A stretch of 64,000 nucleotides of DNA from NCBI RefSeq assembly GCF_900108315.1, contig NZ_FNVB01000016.1:1-64000 (forward strand). The letters are read 5' to 3'. Below the pieces are notes generated by a model that was not told the DNA's origin, made no database searches, and worked only from the letters and a program-made list of their open reading frames with translations. This stretch comes from Saccharopolyspora kobensis (lineage in GTDB: Bacteria; Actinomycetota; Actinomycetes; Mycobacteriales; Pseudonocardiaceae). A program made the translations under genes and the position numbers. Below, piece by piece: positions 50,200 through 58,939 of the stretch (within the stretch, counting starts at the first letter, position 1; each line of letters begins with the position of its first letter).

Positions 50200-51050
50200 G
50201 TGGATCGCGCAAGCGCTTGCCGCGCCGGATCGCCGACGGCGTGGCGGTGCTGATCGCCGCCGTGGTGGCGTTCCCGCTGTACTGGATGGTGCTCTCGGCG
50301 TTCAAGCCGGAGGGCGAGCTGCTGTCGTCGGACCCGCGTCCGTGGACGTGGGCGCCGACCCTGGACGGGTTCCGCCGCGTGTTCACAGTGGACGGTCTCG
50401 GCGGCTACTTCGCGAACAGCCTGCTGGTGGCGGCCGCGGTGGTGCTGCTGTCGCTGCTGATGTCGTTCCTGGCGGCGGTGGCGCTGACCCGCTTCCGGTT
50501 CCGGGGCCGCACCGTCCTGCTGCTGATGATCCTGGTGGCGCAGATGGTCCCGGTGGAGGCGCTGACCATCCCGCTGTTCTTCCTGATGCGCGAGGTCGGC
50601 GGCGTGGCCCCGGCGTTCGGCCTCAACCACCTGGGCTCGCTGGTGCTGGTGCACCTGGCGTTCAGCCTGCCGCTGGCGATCTGGATGCTGCGCGGGTTCG
50701 TGGCCGCGGTTCCCGACGAGCTGGAAGAGGCCGCCACGCTCGACGGCGCCAGCCGCGCCCGGTTCGTCTGGCAGGTGCTCTTCCCGCTGGTGGCACCGGG
50801 CCTGGTGGCCACCAGCGTGCTGTCGTTCATCCACGCCTGGAACGACTTCCTGTTCGCCAAGACGTTCATCATCTCGGCGACGGAGAACCAGACGCTGCCG
50901 ATGGCGATCCTGGTGTTCTTCAAACCCGAGGGCAACGATTGGGGTGCCATCATGGCGGGTTCGACGCTGATGACGATTCCGGTGCTCATCTTCTTCGTGC
51001 TGGTGCAGCGCAAGCTGGTCTCCGGCCTGGCCGGGGCGGTGAAGGGATGA
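50196..51050 (+). CDS. Sugar ABC transporter permease 2 (MalG type)
   Basis: A 284-residue membrane subunit with about six TM helices and the EAA loop AAVPDELEEAATLDGASRARFVWQVLFPLV. It pairs with permease 1 and the lipoprotein. The ATP-binding subunit must come from elsewhere in the genome. Confidence 0.93.
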   Translation: MSGSRKRLPRRIADGVAVLIAAVVAFPLYWMVLSAFKPEGELLSSDPRPWTWAPTLDGFRRVFTVDGLGGYFANSLLVAAAVVLLSLLMSFLAAVALTRFRFRGRTVLLLMILVAQMVPVEALTIPLFFLMREVGGVAPAFGLNHLGSLVLVHLAFSLPLAIWMLRGFVAAVPDELEEAATLDGASRARFVWQVLFPLVAPGLVATSVLSFIHAWNDFLFAKTFIISATENQTLPMAILVFFKPEGNDWGAIMAGSTLMTIPVLIFFVLVQRKLVSGLAGAVKG

Positions 51051-51178
51051 GCGGCCCGGTGCCGACCCCCTGCACAACCGCACCCCGGGGGACCGTGACG
51101 CAAACCAGCCACAAGAAACCCCGAAACAACCCCACACGCAACCACCGCTGTGAATCGCGGAGAGGCGGAACAGCATGA
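51047..51178 (+). CDS. Possible 43-residue ORF bridging permease 2 and GH20
   Basis: ATG overlaps the permease 2 stop (ATGA) and its stop overlaps the GH20 start (ATGA). The peptide is basic and low complexity (T, N, R, K rich) and its last half has poor GC3 for this genome. It may serve only to pass ribosomes on to GH20. No homology is recognised. Confidence 0.25.
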   Translation: MSGPVPTPCTTAPRGTVTQTSHKKPRNNPTRNHRCESRRGGTA

Positions 51179-52650
51179 CTTGGGACTCGCTGCTGCCGCG
51201 CCCGGTGCTGGTCCGGCCCGCGGCCGGAGTGCTGGAGCTGGACCACAACACCACGGTCGGCGGGGAACCCACCACCGCCGACTGGTTCCGCCGCCACGTC
51301 GGGGCGGCGACCGGGCTGCAGCTGGCCGACGACGCGCGGCCGACGATCGAATTCCGCGTCGACGCGAGCGAATCGGTGCCGGGCGGCTACCGCGTGCAGG
51401 TCCGGCCGGACGGCGTCGAGGTCGTCGCGCACGACACCGCGGGCGCGCACCACGCGGCGCAGACGCTGCGGCAGCTGCTGGACCCGTCGGCGTACCGGTC
51501 GGCGCTGATCCACTACCGGCGGTTCGTGCTGCCGTGCGGGGAGGTCGAGGACCGGCCGCGCTTCTCCTGGCGCGGCTGCCACCTCGACGTCGCCCGCCAC
51601 TTCCTGCCCAAGCGGGAGGTGCTGCGCTTCATCGAGCTGCTGGCGGTGCACAAGCTCAACGTGCTGCACCTGCACCTCACCGACGACCAGGGCTGGCGGT
51701 TCGAGGTGCCGCGCTACCCGGAGCTCACCCGGGTCGGCGCCTGGCGGCACCGGTCGATGGTCGGGCGCGGCCCGGAACCGGAGTTCGACTCCCGCCCGCA
51801 CGGCGGCTTCTACACCTCCGACGACCTGCGCGAGATCGTCGCCCACGCGGCCCGCCACCACATCACCGTGGTGCCGGAGATCGACGTGCCCGGCCACAGC
51901 ACCGCCGCCATCGCCGCCTACCCGGAGCTGGGCAACGGCGTGCGCCCCGAGGTCTGGCAGTCCTGGGGCATCAGCACCGACCTGCTCAACACCGACCCGG
52001 CGACCACGGACTTCTACCGCGCCGTGCTGGACCACCTGATGGAGGTGTTCCCGTCGCCGGTGATCTGCATCGGCGGCGACGAGGTCCCCGGCATCACCCC
52101 GGAGCACGGCGTGTTCCTGCGCGATCTCATCGAGCACGTGCACGCGCGAGGCCGCCGCGCCTCGGGCTGGGACGAGCTGCTGGAGGCGGTGGACCCGCTG
52201 CCCGCGGGCACCATCATCGCGGCGTGGCGGGACGAGGAGGCAGCGGTGCGCGCCGCCGAACGCGGCCACGACGTCGTGCTGTGCCCGGAGAGCCACTTCT
52301 ACTTCGACCACCGCCAGTCCGACCACCCCGACGAACCGATCCCGGTGGGCTTCCTGACCACGCTGGAGAAGGTCTACGGCTACCAGCCGCGACCGGACGT
52401 CCTCGGCGTCCAGGCGCAGGTGTGGACCGAGCACCTGGACACCCCGCGCCGCGTGGACTACGCGGCGTTCCCCCGCCTGTCGGCCTTCGCCGAGGTGGCC
52501 TGGAGCCAGGAGACCGACCTCGCCGACTTCCAGCGCAGGCTGGTCGACCACCACCTGCCCCGCCTGGACGCCTACGGCGTCGAGTACCGCCCGCTCGGCG
52601 GCCCCCACCCCTGGCAGACCCGCCCCGGCGTACCCGGCAGGCCCCGCTGA
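51175..52650 (+). CDS. Beta-N-acetylhexosaminidase (GH20)
   Basis: A 491-residue enzyme that removes terminal GlcNAc/GalNAc. The small GH20b domain (about 1-125) is followed by the catalytic barrel from FSWRGCHLDVARHFLP. Key parts are HLHLTDDQGWR, VVPEIDVPGHS and CIGGDEVPG with the catalytic pair D302-E303. No signal peptide is visible, so it probably acts in the cytoplasm on imported chito-oligosaccharides. It is the last gene of the ABC operon. Confidence 0.94.
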   Translation: MTWDSLLPRPVLVRPAAGVLELDHNTTVGGEPTTADWFRRHVGAATGLQLADDARPTIEFRVDASESVPGGYRVQVRPDGVEVVAHDTAGAHHAAQTLRQLLDPSAYRSALIHYRRFVLPCGEVEDRPRFSWRGCHLDVARHFLPKREVLRFIELLAVHKLNVLHLHLTDDQGWRFEVPRYPELTRVGAWRHRSMVGRGPEPEFDSRPHGGFYTSDDLREIVAHAARHHITVVPEIDVPGHSTAAIAAYPELGNGVRPEVWQSWGISTDLLNTDPATTDFYRAVLDHLMEVFPSPVICIGGDEVPGITPEHGVFLRDLIEHVHARGRRASGWDELLEAVDPLPAGTIIAAWRDEEAAVRAAERGHDVVLCPESHFYFDHRQSDHPDEPIPVGFLTTLEKVYGYQPRPDVLGVQAQVWTEHLDTPRRVDYAAFPRLSAFAEVAWSQETDLADFQRRLVDHHLPRLDAYGVEYRPLGGPHPWQTRPGVPGRPR

Positions 52651-52733
52651 GGGCACGATCCCCCGAAACCAGTGCCCCCCGTCACACCGCGGCGGTACGG
52701 TCGTTGGTGATCACGTGACACTGGGGGTGTTCA

Positions 52734-55274
52734 TTGACGGAAGCGACCACGGGCCAAGGGATTCCGGTCGCGCAGCTGCCCAATCGCCTGGGGCGGCGGT
52801 GGGTCCGGCGGAGCCGGCTGGAGAAGATCCCGGACCAGCCGGTGGTCCACCTGCTGCGCGAGAACGACCCGGGCAGGCTGGTCGACCAGCTCTCCGGTCA
52901 CCTCGGTTCGGTGGTGCCGCACGTCGTGCTCGACGTCGGCGGCACCCCGGCCGAGACCCAGCGCGGCAAGTCCGTGCAGATCCGCAAGCTGCTGGACCGC
53001 GCGGCGCTCGGGCTGCGCGATGCCGATTCGTGGCCGCGGATCGGCAAGCTGCGCTTCCGCCGCTACGCCCTGCTGAGCTGGCTGCTCAAGAAGAACATGC
53101 AGCCGACGAACCTCTCCCGCGCACCGCACTCGGACACCCGGCACCTGCTGCGCGAGTACCTCAGCAGCAGACGGCCGTCGCGCACCCAGCAGGAGGAGCA
53201 GCTGGAGACCCAGGGCTGGGAGCTGGCCGCGCAGAACCTGCCCTGGTACCTGTACCTGCTGTCGCTGGTCTTCTTCCCCGTCTACTACGGCTGGTGGGTG
53301 CGCAAGGGGCGCGTCGCCCGCTGGTTCATGCGGCAGCGCTACCTCTCGCCCGGTGAATCGGCCGACTTCCCCAGCTTCGCCCAGCGCCTGATCACCACGC
53401 CGTCGCGCTGGGAGAACGCCGAACAGGTCCGCAAACTGCTCGTGCACGCCTTCCTCGCCGACCTCGCCGATTCCTACAGCAGGCGGTTGCGCTGGAAGTG
53501 GGTGCCCAAGGACTGCTACCCGGTGCTGCTGCTGCGAAACCTGCGCGACGACAGCGTCGGCAAGATGCTGGTCCGGCTGATCAACGACGTCCGCAACGAA
53601 ACCGGTGTCCCGGACCCGCTGCTGGTGATCGGCAGCGGCTCGGAACCGCTCGACGACAGCGACACGCCGAGCGCCCCGGTCACGCTGGAGACCTGGCACG
53701 AAACGCTGCAGGAAGCACGCCGCAAGCGCTCCAACACCGCCTGGTACGTGACTCTCCGGGTGACGGACGAGCCACCCGCCACCGACGACGATCCCGGTGT
53801 TTCGCTGGGGCAGACGAGCCTGCCGCTGAAGCGCTCGAAACTGCTGCGCCACGTCCCCATCGCGCTGGGCGTGCTGCTGCTCCTCGGTGGTGGTGCCGCG
53901 TACTACCAGCAGTACCAGCACCACTGCGGGCGCAGCGTCTGGCCGTGGACCAACACCGACCTGTGGATGGCCGACGCCGAGTGCGTCGGGATCGCCGACG
54001 CCGACTACCGCTTCTCCAGCGGTGTCCGGGACGACAACCTGCGCGACCGGCTCGACAAGGCCCAGGAATCGATCAACGCGCAGAACGAGGAGGCGGCGAA
54101 GAAGACCGGCCTGCCGCACATCACGATCATCTACTTCAGCACCCTCACCGGGGTGGACGCCGACTCCACGACGCTGGACGGCGTCGCGGCAGAGCTGGAG
54201 GGGCTGGCGAAGGCGCAGGAGTACTCCCGGCGCAACAACCAGGCCGCGATCCGGATCGTGATCGCCAACGGCGGCGCCCGGATGGGGCACGCCGACGAGG
54301 TGGCCGCGCACATCGTGGAGTACGCCGCGCAATCGGTGCCGGAGAACCCCGGCGACGAACGGGCGCTGGCCGACAACCCGCCGGTCGTGTCGGTCGTCGG
54401 GCTCGGCGGCAGCTGGGAGGGGACCAAGAGGGCGATCAGAACGCTCGGCGGCAACGGGCTGAGCATGGTCGCGACGGTGCCCTCCGCCGACGAGCTCCCG
54501 CACCTGAGCAGGCTCTACTACCAGGTGGGGCCGACGAACAGCTGGCAGGCCGAGATCGTCGCCCAGCACATCCGCAACCAGGGAGTCGACCAGGTCACCG
54601 TCTACTCGCCGGACAAGGACCTCTACAGCGAGAACCTGGCCCAGGTCATCGAGAACCAGCCGGGGATCGAGGCGAAGCGGTCGGACACCGTCTCCGCCGA
54701 GAACCTGCACTGCTCGCCCGATTCGCTGGTGTTCTTCGCCGGACGGGCGGACAAGTTCGGCGACTTCCGCACCACGGTGCAGGAAACGTGCACGGCCCCC
54801 GGCAGCATGCCGCGCATCATGGCCGGTGACGACACGACGAAGTACCTGTTCGACAACGACCTGCCGGCCGGATTCGCGCTGGACTACATCGATTTCACCG
54901 GTCACCGGGTGCAGGGCGGCGCCGAGGGCGTGGTGGGGCGCGGAATGCTCGCCTACGACGCGGTGGGCCTGGTCCGGCAAGCGGTGAAGAAGACCCTCGA
55001 AGGCCAGGAGCCGAGCGGAACGCAGCTCAACGGCCAGGCCGTCTGGTACGGCATCGTTCAGCTCAGCCAGAACCCGGGCGGCATCGGCGCGATCAGCGGT
55101 CGCCTCGACTACCGCTCCCCGACCGGGCAGCTCCAGCAGGTCCCGAACCGCAAGGCGATCTCGGTGATGCGCGTGGTCGGCACCGCACCAGGCGACCCGG
55201 CGCGCAAGAGCAACGCCCAGGTCCTGATGTACTGCGGGGATCCCAGGGAGCAGATCGGGCAGTGCCCGCCGTAG
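52734..55274 (+). CDS. Two-TM fusion protein: cytosolic domain plus periplasmic-binding-like receptor
   Basis: 846 residues. The N-terminal 370 residues are cytosolic-looking, with a short hydrophobic hairpin at about 170-190 (LYLLSLVFFPVYYGWW). One part (PVLLLRNLRDD, then GVPDPLLVIGSGSEPL, 263-306) resembles the Walker-B side of a STAND/AAA fold, but no clear P-loop is seen. A TM helix at about 374-392 leads to an outside domain (400-846) of type I periplasmic-binding fold: ITIIYFSTLTGVDAD, RIVIANGG, VSVVGLGGSWEGTKRAIRTL, NSWQAEIVAQHIRNQGVDQVTVYS. This suggests a ligand-sensing membrane protein. TTG 52734 follows GGGGG. No partner gene is evident; function unknown. Confidence 0.75.
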   Translation: MTEATTGQGIPVAQLPNRLGRRWVRRSRLEKIPDQPVVHLLRENDPGRLVDQLSGHLGSVVPHVVLDVGGTPAETQRGKSVQIRKLLDRAALGLRDADSWPRIGKLRFRRYALLSWLLKKNMQPTNLSRAPHSDTRHLLREYLSSRRPSRTQQEEQLETQGWELAAQNLPWYLYLLSLVFFPVYYGWWVRKGRVARWFMRQRYLSPGESADFPSFAQRLITTPSRWENAEQVRKLLVHAFLADLADSYSRRLRWKWVPKDCYPVLLLRNLRDDSVGKMLVRLINDVRNETGVPDPLLVIGSGSEPLDDSDTPSAPVTLETWHETLQEARRKRSNTAWYVTLRVTDEPPATDDDPGVSLGQTSLPLKRSKLLRHVPIALGVLLLLGGGAAYYQQYQHHCGRSVWPWTNTDLWMADAECVGIADADYRFSSGVRDDNLRDRLDKAQESINAQNEEAAKKTGLPHITIIYFSTLTGVDADSTTLDGVAAELEGLAKAQEYSRRNNQAAIRIVIANGGARMGHADEVAAHIVEYAAQSVPENPGDERALADNPPVVSVVGLGGSWEGTKRAIRTLGGNGLSMVATVPSADELPHLSRLYYQVGPTNSWQAEIVAQHIRNQGVDQVTVYSPDKDLYSENLAQVIENQPGIEAKRSDTVSAENLHCSPDSLVFFAGRADKFGDFRTTVQETCTAPGSMPRIMAGDDTTKYLFDNDLPAGFALDYIDFTGHRVQGGAEGVVGRGMLAYDAVGLVRQAVKKTLEGQEPSGTQLNGQAVWYGIVQLSQNPGGIGAISGRLDYRSPTGQLQQVPNRKAISVMRVVGTAPGDPARKSNAQVLMYCGDPREQIGQCPP

Positions 55275-55292
55275 TCCGCTGGATTCCCGGGC

Positions 55293-55739
55293 TCAGCCCT
55301 GCTTCTCCTCGACGTGGGCCTTGAGGCGCTGCAGGGTGGCTTCGATCGAGCGGAGGTTCTGCCCGGGCAGTCCGGTGCGGGCGACCAGCTTCGGCAGCAT
55401 CGCCGCGTAGTCGAAGGTCTCGGTGACCCTGGTCGCGGAATCGCCCTGCGGCTCCAGCTCGTAGCGCCAGCGGGCGGGCAGCATGTGCCGCCAGGCGATC
55501 AGCCGGTTCTCCTCGTACTCCACCACGGTGTTGGTGATCCGGTAGCCGATGCCCCGGCGCATCCGCATGCCGAACTTCGACCCGAGCACCAACCGCTCCG
55601 GCCCGCTGATCTCCCCCTGCACGGTGCCGGAACCGTCGATGACCGAATGCTTCCGCGGATCGGCCAGCACCGCGAACACCACCTCGGCCGGAGCGTTCAC
55701 GACCGTGCTGCTGGACACCGAGAACTCGTTCTGCGCCAT
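55293..55739 (-). CDS. SRPBCC (START/Bet v1-like) family protein
   Basis: A 148-residue protein with the polyketide-cyclase/SRPBCC pattern: SVSSSTVVNAPAEVVFAVLADPRKH at the start, a central beta-sheet, and DSATRVTETFDYA before the long C-terminal helix. These proteins bind hydrophobic ligands. The start is ATG 55739; the extra 13 codons upstream are unrelated. It converges with the receptor gene (18 bp apart). Confidence 0.85.
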   Translation of the reverse strand: MAQNEFSVSSSTVVNAPAEVVFAVLADPRKHSVIDGSGTVQGEISGPERLVLGSKFGMRMRRGIGYRITNTVVEYEENRLIAWRHMLPARWRYELEPQGDSATRVTETFDYAAMLPKLVARTGLPGQNLRSIEATLQRLKAHVEEKQG

Positions 55740-55790
55740 GCCACCGAACCTAGTGACCGCCGATAACGAATCGGGCACGGCCGCGATCCT

Positions 55791-56702
55791 TCACTCACCC
55801 CGCCGCCAGAGCTGGAGACGTCCGGTGTCCGCGTCGAACGTGGTCCACGAACCGCGTCCGTCCGGGAGCGGCAACTCCTCGATCGCCCCGCGCGGATAGG
55901 TCACGAAGCTCACCAGTTCCAGGGTGTCGGCGGTGAACAGCCCGGTCCGGCCGGCGAATTCCTTCGCCATGACCCGGTCTCCATCGAGGTAGCCGCCGGG
56001 CAGGTCGAACCCCTCGCCGCCGGGAAAGACCTCATCACCCGCTCGCACAGCTTCCGCCGACCAGTCGTCGATATTCCGGACGGTGAGTTCGTCGGCCTCG
56101 ATCGGCGTGGTCAGGCAGCGGTCGCCACGCGGGTGGACATCGGCGAGAACTCCGTGCGGCGACTCGTGAACGACCACGTCGGCACCCCCGTCGCGCCAGC
56201 GGCCCCAGCCGATCCAACCGCCGTACTCCCCGTTGAGGTCCACTGCGATGTGCTCTCCGCCCGGGTGCCGGACGGAGGCGGAACCGACGGACCCGCAACC
56301 CAACGGCACGCGGGCCAGAACTCCCCCGGTCGCCGCATCCAGCACCCACCACTCGTCCCCGTCGTCGGTGTCCGCGGGTACCACGGCCCAGAGTCGGTCG
56401 CCGTCAGCGCTGAACGCGCAAGAACCGGAACCCGGCGGCGTCCAGCTCGGGTGCGCCACCTCCCACCGGATCTCTCCCGCGGAACCGACCAGCGAGATGC
56501 GGTCCGCACCGCAAACGGCGACCTGCTGGAGATCCGGGTGCACGGCGGACGGGCCGCCCCGGGGCAGTTCGAAACCGGCGCGCACCCCGAGCGTTCCGGT
56601 GTCGAGCACCACCAGTTCCGAAGCCGGTGTTCGCACGCACCAGCCGCCACCGGGCAACCGGCTCACCTCAGACCCGGATGGGACTTCGCGCTCCGCGATC
56701 AT
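55791..56702 (-). CDS. Hypothetical beta-propeller-like protein
   Basis: A protein of about 303 residues with repeated strand patterns (ELVVLDTGTLGVRAGFELPRGG, VAVCGADRISLVGSAGEIRW, WWVLDAATGGVLARVPLG) like WD40/PQQ-type propellers. No catalytic motif or signal peptide is seen. ATG 56702 or GTG 56720 could be the start. Function unknown. Confidence 0.65.
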   Translation of the reverse strand: MIAEREVPSGSEVSRLPGGGWCVRTPASELVVLDTGTLGVRAGFELPRGGPSAVHPDLQQVAVCGADRISLVGSAGEIRWEVAHPSWTPPGSGSCAFSADGDRLWAVVPADTDDGDEWWVLDAATGGVLARVPLGCGSVGSASVRHPGGEHIAVDLNGEYGGWIGWGRWRDGGADVVVHESPHGVLADVHPRGDRCLTTPIEADELTVRNIDDWSAEAVRAGDEVFPGGEGFDLPGGYLDGDRVMAKEFAGRTGLFTADTLELVSFVTYPRGAIEELPLPDGRGSWTTFDADTGRLQLWRRGE

Positions 56703-56842
56703 CTTCGCCCGCACTCGCACACCCTATTCAACGCTCGCAGGCGAAACCCGGAGAACAGCCGGAATCCGCGGCATGCGCCACCCGCTCCGGCAGGTGGTCC
56801 GGGAGCGGACCACCGCTCGGCGTGGCCCGTCCGCGGGTCGCC

Positions 56843-57745
56843 TCAGCGCCGCTGCAGCTCCGCGATCAGCAGGCACGAGTCGTTCCCGACCAGGTTGGCC
56901 CCGTTGGTCACGTAGGCCCGATTGCCTCGAACCACGACGGCGGTGGTCCCCTGCATGCCGTCCTCGGCGTCCAGCAGGGTTTCCTGGGCGCCGTCCGAGC
57001 CCACCCGCACGAGCTTGCTGGTCTGGTTGATCGCGGCGAGGATCTCGGTGCCCCAGCCGGTGAAGTCGAAGTCGTCGATGCCCTCCAGCCCTCTGGCCCG
57101 GACCTCGGCGCGGCCAGCACCGCCGCCCTCGGTCACTGGGAAGCGGACGATGGTGCCGTGGTCGGAGTTGCTCGCCCACACGGCGCCGTCGTGGACCTTC
57201 AGGCCGTTGGCGCCGAAGAAGCCACCGGGCGCCAGGCTCGGATCCGCCGACCACACGGAGGCCTCGCCACCGCGCAGCGGGGCCTGCCAGATGCGCCCGC
57301 CGGTGGAGTCGGTGACCAGGAAGCGATCCCGCTCGCCGTCGATGACCAGTGCGTTCGGCATGGTGTCGGCGGGCAGTGGCACGACCAGCCGGGGCTCACC
57401 GGAGCGACGGATCTGCCAGATCCCGGTCAGCCCGCCCTGCCCGGCGGAGTAGAGGAAGTGCACGGCGCCGCTGTCCGACCGGGCGACCCCGGTCACCACG
57501 GGGTCCCCGACGACCGGGGTGGTGCCACCGCCGCCCGGAGGCAACGGCATGGTGACGAGGACCTGGACGGCCCCGTCCCGCGCGACCCGCACCACCTGGC
57601 GGGCGGGGATCATGCCGATGACCGCGCCGCCGCCGGGCTCCAGGGCGATGCTCTCGGCGGCCTGGCCCGCGGCCCGGTCGAAGTGAGCGAGGACGCGCAC
57701 GTCCCCCAGGTGAGTGGCGGCAGCGCGGTCGGGCTGGGTAGGCAC
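56843..57745 (-). CDS. SMP-30/NHL-type beta-propeller protein
   Basis: A 300-residue cytoplasmic-looking protein. Blades such as AESIALEPGGGAVIGMI, PNALVIDGERDRFLVTDSTGGRIWQAPL, GANGLKVHDGAVWASNSDHGTIVRFPV and FDFTGWGTEILAAINQT resemble the SMP-30/gluconolactonase superfamily. The exact metal ligands cannot be confirmed by eye. GTG 57745 follows AAAGGAAGA. Just downstream of an XRE-type regulator gene on the same strand, which may control it. Confidence 0.75.
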   Translation of the reverse strand: MPTQPDRAAATHLGDVRVLAHFDRAAGQAAESIALEPGGGAVIGMIPARQVVRVARDGAVQVLVTMPLPPGGGGTTPVVGDPVVTGVARSDSGAVHFLYSAGQGGLTGIWQIRRSGEPRLVVPLPADTMPNALVIDGERDRFLVTDSTGGRIWQAPLRGGEASVWSADPSLAPGGFFGANGLKVHDGAVWASNSDHGTIVRFPVTEGGGAGRAEVRARGLEGIDDFDFTGWGTEILAAINQTSKLVRVGSDGAQETLLDAEDGMQGTTAVVVRGNRAYVTNGANLVGNDSCLLIAELQRR

Positions 57746-57836
57746 GTCTTCCTTTCGGTCGTGCGGGATGGGAGAGGATCCGGGCACTACGGGATGCCCG
57801 GCGGCCCGCGCCGGGCTGCGTGCCGGTGGTGCCGGG

Positions 57837-58718
57837 CTAGTCCGGGAGGTTCCGGTCCGTCCGCGCTTCGCTGCGCGGGTCGGTCCGCGACAGGGCGAAG
57901 CGTTCCTGACCGAGCACGGCCAGCAGCTCCAGCTGCGAGACCGCGGCGCTGCCCGGCGCGGGTGAGTAGACGACCAGGCGTTGGTCCTGCCGGGCCGTCG
58001 CCAGGACGTCGAAGTCCAGCTCGATGAGTCCGACCGCGGGGTGCAGGATGCGCTTGCGGTCGCTGCGGCGGATCGCGACGTCGTGCCGGCCCCAGAGCTC
58101 GGCGAACTCCGCGCGCAACGCCCCGACCAGCTTGCGCGCCATGGGATCAGCCGGGCGGACGGCGAGGGTCGCACGCAGGTCGTCCACCTGTGCGCGGCTC
58201 TCGTGCTCGTGGTCCTCGGCGGGATGGCGCCCGCGCAGCTCCGGATCGGTGAACCACCGGTAGGTGCAGCTGCGCGCGAGGCCGTGGAAATGGGCCTGCT
58301 CCCCCAACAGCGCATCCGCCATCGGGTTCTGGGCGAGCACGACGTTCAGGTCGGAGGCGATCAGGGCGGGCAGGCCCGGCAACCCGTCCAGCAGCCGGAG
58401 GAGGCCGCGGCTGACGTGCTCGTCACCACCGATGCGAGGTGGAGCGTGGTGACCGGCGAGGCGGAAGAGGTGGTCGCGTTCGTCGATCGTCAACCGCAGC
58501 GCGCGGGCCAACGCGGTGAGCATCGTGACCGACGGTTGCGGTCCGCGTCCCTGCTCGAGCCTGGCGTAGTAGTCCGGCGACATGCCTGCGAGCTGGGCGA
58601 CCTCGAAGCGCCGAAGTCCCGGTGTCCGACGCCGTCCCCCGGCCGGAACACCGACGTTCTCCGGTTGGAGCAGCGCACGTCGGCGCCGGAGGAAGTCCGC
58701 GAGTTCGTTCCGTTCCAC
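57837..58718 (-). CDS. XRE-type regulator of the MmyB family
   Basis: A 293-residue regulator. The N-terminal helix-turn-helix (about 25-85) has RRRTPGLRRFEVAQLAGMSP and DYYARLEQGRGPQPSVTMLTALARAL, the classical MmyB/MLTR start. The C-terminal PAS-like ligand domain (SDLNVVLAQNPMADALLGE, then ELDFDVLATARQDQRLVVY) binds fatty-acid-like ligands in studied members. In this family a target oxidoreductase usually lies next door; here the neighbour is the propeller gene downstream. Confidence 0.9.
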   Translation of the reverse strand: MERNELADFLRRRRALLQPENVGVPAGGRRRTPGLRRFEVAQLAGMSPDYYARLEQGRGPQPSVTMLTALARALRLTIDERDHLFRLAGHHAPPRIGGDEHVSRGLLRLLDGLPGLPALIASDLNVVLAQNPMADALLGEQAHFHGLARSCTYRWFTDPELRGRHPAEDHEHESRAQVDDLRATLAVRPADPMARKLVGALRAEFAELWGRHDVAIRRSDRKRILHPAVGLIELDFDVLATARQDQRLVVYSPAPGSAAVSQLELLAVLGQERFALSRTDPRSEARTDRNLPD

Positions 58719-58890
58719 GCTCTCAGGATGAGACTCGCGCGGCGGGACGACCAGGACTCGTCGATACCACCTTCATCGGAGCAGCTCGCTCCCCCGCGGT
58801 GCACGAGAGCAACTCGCCGAATCCGGCCAGTTCACACCTTCGCCCAGCCGATCCGGGTTCCGGCACCGATTCACCGGTGCGGAAACGAAA

Positions 58891-58927
58891 CCGCGGGCGG
58901 GCGCTCCCGAGGAGCACCCGCCCGCGG
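58891..58927 (-). terminator. Symporter gene terminator
   Basis: CCGCGGGCGGG / CCCGCCCGCGG-type arms around GCTCC-CGA-GGAGC, 12 bp past the symporter stop. Confidence 0.8.
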
Positions 58928-58939
58928 CTCGGTGCGAGA

